This document shows positions 62,314-64,000 of a stretch of 64,000 nucleotides of DNA, piece by piece (position 1 is the first letter of the stretch; every line of letters begins with the position of its first letter). Location: NCBI RefSeq assembly GCF_900188005.1, contig NZ_FZNR01000003.1, forward strand, positions 124,001 through 188,000. The letters run 5' to 3'. Source of the stretch: Actinoplanes regularis. Lineage in GTDB: Bacteria > Actinomycetota > Actinomycetes > Mycobacteriales > Micromonosporaceae. Position numbers and translations under genes: made by a program. The notes below the pieces were generated by a model, which was given only the letters and a program-made list of their open reading frames with translations, searched no databases and was not told the DNA's origin.

Positions 62314-63819
62314 TCAGACGGCGAACCCGCGGTGCCGTCGGACCAGCTTGCGCAGCATGAAGACGGTCTGCGAGATGGTGGCGAGGTAGAGGATCGGCCA
62401 GCCCAGCGAGAGAATCGCCGACTGGACCCCCACGCTCTGCTGGCTCCACGCGTAGATCGCCCCGCCCAGGACGGCGATCAGCACCACCAGCGGCATCACG
62501 TAGGCGGAGCCCTTGCCCTTCTCGGCGTTCGCCTGCGCGGCCCAGTTGTCCTTGTCGGTCTGGGCGAGGAACTGGGTCCAGGCGGAGACGAAGTGGCCCA
62601 TCCGGATCCACATGTACAGCTCCGCCGGCAGGAACAGTAGGGCGTAGAGGATGTCCGAAGCGCTCTTGTCCTTCATCGCCAGCGCGAGCCGGAGGTTCAG
62701 CAGCGCCGCGACGGCCGGCGGGATCAGCCAGATCGGGTTGAAGACGAACGCGTGGATCGACAGCGCGGCCACCAGCAGCATCAGGAAGCCCAGCCGCGAG
62801 GAGATGTTGAAAATCATCGAGATGTTCTCGTACCACCGCAGGCGCAGGTTGGGGTGCAGCGGCTGGCCCTTGTTGTCACCCCGCTGGCCGGGCCAGAAGA
62901 GGTCGATGGCGCCGAAGTTCCACTTGACCTGCTGACCGTGCAGCGCGCGGAGGTTCGTCATCGGACCCACGAAGGCACGGGCGGTGGCGCTGATCTTGGT
63001 GCTGAAGCCGGCGTCCTTGATCTGGAGCGACAGCTTGCTGTCCTCCACCTCGCTGTCACGGACCCACGGCGCCTGCTGGTGGTGGCGGACCATCACCATC
63101 TCCAGCGCCCGCATGCTGAACAGGCTGCACTGCCCGCCCAGCACGGCCATGTTGCGGCCACGCAGGAGGTTGTCCATGTTGAAGGCGCCGAACTGCGCCC
63201 GCTGGCCGGCGACCAGGAAGCGGGCCATCAGTCCGCGGTACCGGCTCTTGTCGATGGTGTAGATGGCGCTCAGCCCGCCGATCCGCGGGTCGTCCGTCAT
63301 TTCCAGCTCGAGCCGCTCCACCGTGTCGCGGGCCAGCGTCGTGTCGCCGTCCACGCCCAGGATGTAGTCGTAGCCGCGGGACAGGAAGTAGCCGTAGTTG
63401 AGGGCTCCGACCTTCTTGTCCGGGTTCACGCCCATGTCGTGGACGTGGACCGTCGTGGTGAACTCCTCGCCCTTCACGGTCCGGGTGTGGTAACCCTCGA
63501 AGCCGCGGGCGATCTCGGGGGTGTCGTCATCGGTGTTGTTGATGATGACGTGGATGACGTCCGGGAGCCGCGTCTGGGCGAGGAGGCTCTTCAGGACGTC
63601 GCCGATGGTCTCCTGCTCGTTGTAGCAGGGGATGATGCAGCTGATGGTGGCGTGCCGGGGCCGGGCGGCGGCGACCTGGTCGGCGACCACCTCCGCGGCC
63701 TCCAGAACGGCCAGCTGTGGCACGGCGGGCGGGAGCGCCAGCGTCCCCGCCTTGGCGCTGCGGGGCAGCAGGATTCGGCGGTCGGTAGCTCGGCGAAGGC
63801 CGGGACTTCTCTCGGTCAT
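62314..63819 (-). CDS. Processive GT2 glycosyltransferase (polysaccharide synthase-like)
   Basis: A 501-residue membrane synthase. The GT-A core (about 55-320) shows ISCIIPCYNEQETI, INNTDDDTP, LGVDGDTTLARDT (DxD motif), EDSKLSLQIKDAGF (catalytic Asp of the TED-like motif) and QQVKWNFG (QxxRW-like, Lys for Arg). About six membrane helices follow (about 340-490). The plan matches hyaluronan/cellulose/chitin-synthase-like processive enzymes that extend and export a polymer. The start ATG 63819 overlaps the upstream gene's stop by 4 bases (ATGA). Product unknown; a beta-linked exopolysaccharide is likely. Confidence 0.88.
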   Translation of the reverse strand: MTERSPGLRRATDRRILLPRSAKAGTLALPPAVPQLAVLEAAEVVADQVAAARPRHATISCIIPCYNEQETIGDVLKSLLAQTRLPDVIHVIINNTDDDTPEIARGFEGYHTRTVKGEEFTTTVHVHDMGVNPDKKVGALNYGYFLSRGYDYILGVDGDTTLARDTVERLELEMTDDPRIGGLSAIYTIDKSRYRGLMARFLVAGQRAQFGAFNMDNLLRGRNMAVLGGQCSLFSMRALEMVMVRHHQQAPWVRDSEVEDSKLSLQIKDAGFSTKISATARAFVGPMTNLRALHGQQVKWNFGAIDLFWPGQRGDNKGQPLHPNLRLRWYENISMIFNISSRLGFLMLLVAALSIHAFVFNPIWLIPPAVAALLNLRLALAMKDKSASDILYALLFLPAELYMWIRMGHFVSAWTQFLAQTDKDNWAAQANAEKGKGSAYVMPLVVLIAVLGGAIYAWSQQSVGVQSAILSLGWPILYLATISQTVFMLRKLVRRHRGFAV

Positions 63820-64000
63820 CGTGTGGTGCCATTCGTCAGCAGCGGCAGGGTCAGGGTGTCCAGGGCGGTGGAACGGTAGTAGCTGTTCGACTTCGGGGTG
63901 GTCTCCACCAGGAGATCCAGCCGAACGGAGAGCGTGAGCGCCGCTGCTCCCGCTGTCGCCGCCGGCAGCGTCACCACCGTGTTGTAGGGGTACGGCGGAG
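63816..64000 (-). CDS. C-terminal end of an unidentified protein in the GT2 operon
   Basis: The last 61 codons are visible (ending DTLTLPLLTNGTTR), N-terminus beyond the window. The sequence is Thr/Leu/Val-rich with strand-like spacing (VRLDLLVETTPKSNSYYRST), suggesting an exported beta-rich domain. Its stop overlaps the GT2 start by 4 bases, so it is probably an accessory of the polymer synthase. No family can be assigned. Confidence 0.6.
   Translation of the reverse strand, partial: PPYPYNTVVTLPAATAGAAALTLSVRLDLLVETTPKSNSYYRSTALDTLTLPLLTNGTTR

Overview
The window is chromosomal DNA from a high-GC actinomycete. GTG and TTG starts are frequent, 4-base ATGA/GTGA stop-start overlaps are common, and the gene set is typical of the group: Rpf with a c-di-AMP riboswitch, DUF3040, DUF3107, DUF3152 proteins, MoeZ, a CsoR/CopZ pair and a PhoP-like two-component system. 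The style suggests Micromonosporaceae (Actinoplanes or a relative); this is inference from gene content, not a database result.

Layout. 1-6.2 kb: a minus-strand operon for a surface or extracellular polysaccharide (GT2, single-pass membrane protein, NodB-type deacetylase, two GT4 enzymes, large DUF2206-like membrane protein), headed by a decayed galE fragment (6256-6603) and about 700 bases without recognisable genes. 7.3-11.1 kb: a secreted esterase; a three-gene operon of GTP cyclohydrolase II, RibD-like deaminase and MarR regulator with a double operator; a collagen-like secreted protein. 11.7-22.2 kb: a 1600-residue secreted nuclease/5'-nucleotidase; a LysR regulator divergent from a SnoaL-like protein; Rpf behind a ydaO riboswitch; a saccharopine-dehydrogenase-like reductase; a GNAT enzyme; an Asp/Glu-racemase-like protein; DUF3040. 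22.6-31 kb: a YkcC-like GT2-GtrA fusion and a YkcB-like GT39 enzyme; class I DAHP synthase behind an aromatic-residue attenuator; a PhoP/PhoR-like pair; a TPR and an Smr protein. 31-40 kb: a membrane M28 peptidase; a signalling operon (receiver-SpoIIE phosphatase, CHASE3 histidine kinase, Rcp1-like receiver, inositol monophosphatase family enzyme); an SDR; a secreted coiled-coil protein. 40.4-50.4 kb: a Ser/Thr kinase, an SDR, a DUF3052-like protein, a RecQ-phosphoribosyltransferase fusion followed by a 32-base tandem array, a GNAT enzyme, a copper locus (csoR, copZ, secreted protein), a methyltransferase and an unusual heme oxygenase. 50.4-61.3 kb: a block whose content matches the mycobacterial rhlE-TB9.4-TetR-DUF3152-moeZ neighbourhood. 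61.4-64 kb: a QW-repeat-like protein, a processive GT2 synthase and the end of a further gene.

The most rewarding signals are regulatory. They are the aromatic attenuator before the DAHP synthase gene, the paired MarR operators before the ribA-like operon, the CsoR operator on an apparently leaderless csoR, the c-di-AMP riboswitch before rpf, and two perfect DnaA boxes before recQ. Unusual proteins are the collagen-like protein, the heme oxygenase with Phe at the expected proximal His, the RecQ-PRTase fusion and the paired DUF3152 proteases. No CRISPR array, prophage, complete insertion sequence, rRNA or convincing tRNA was seen.
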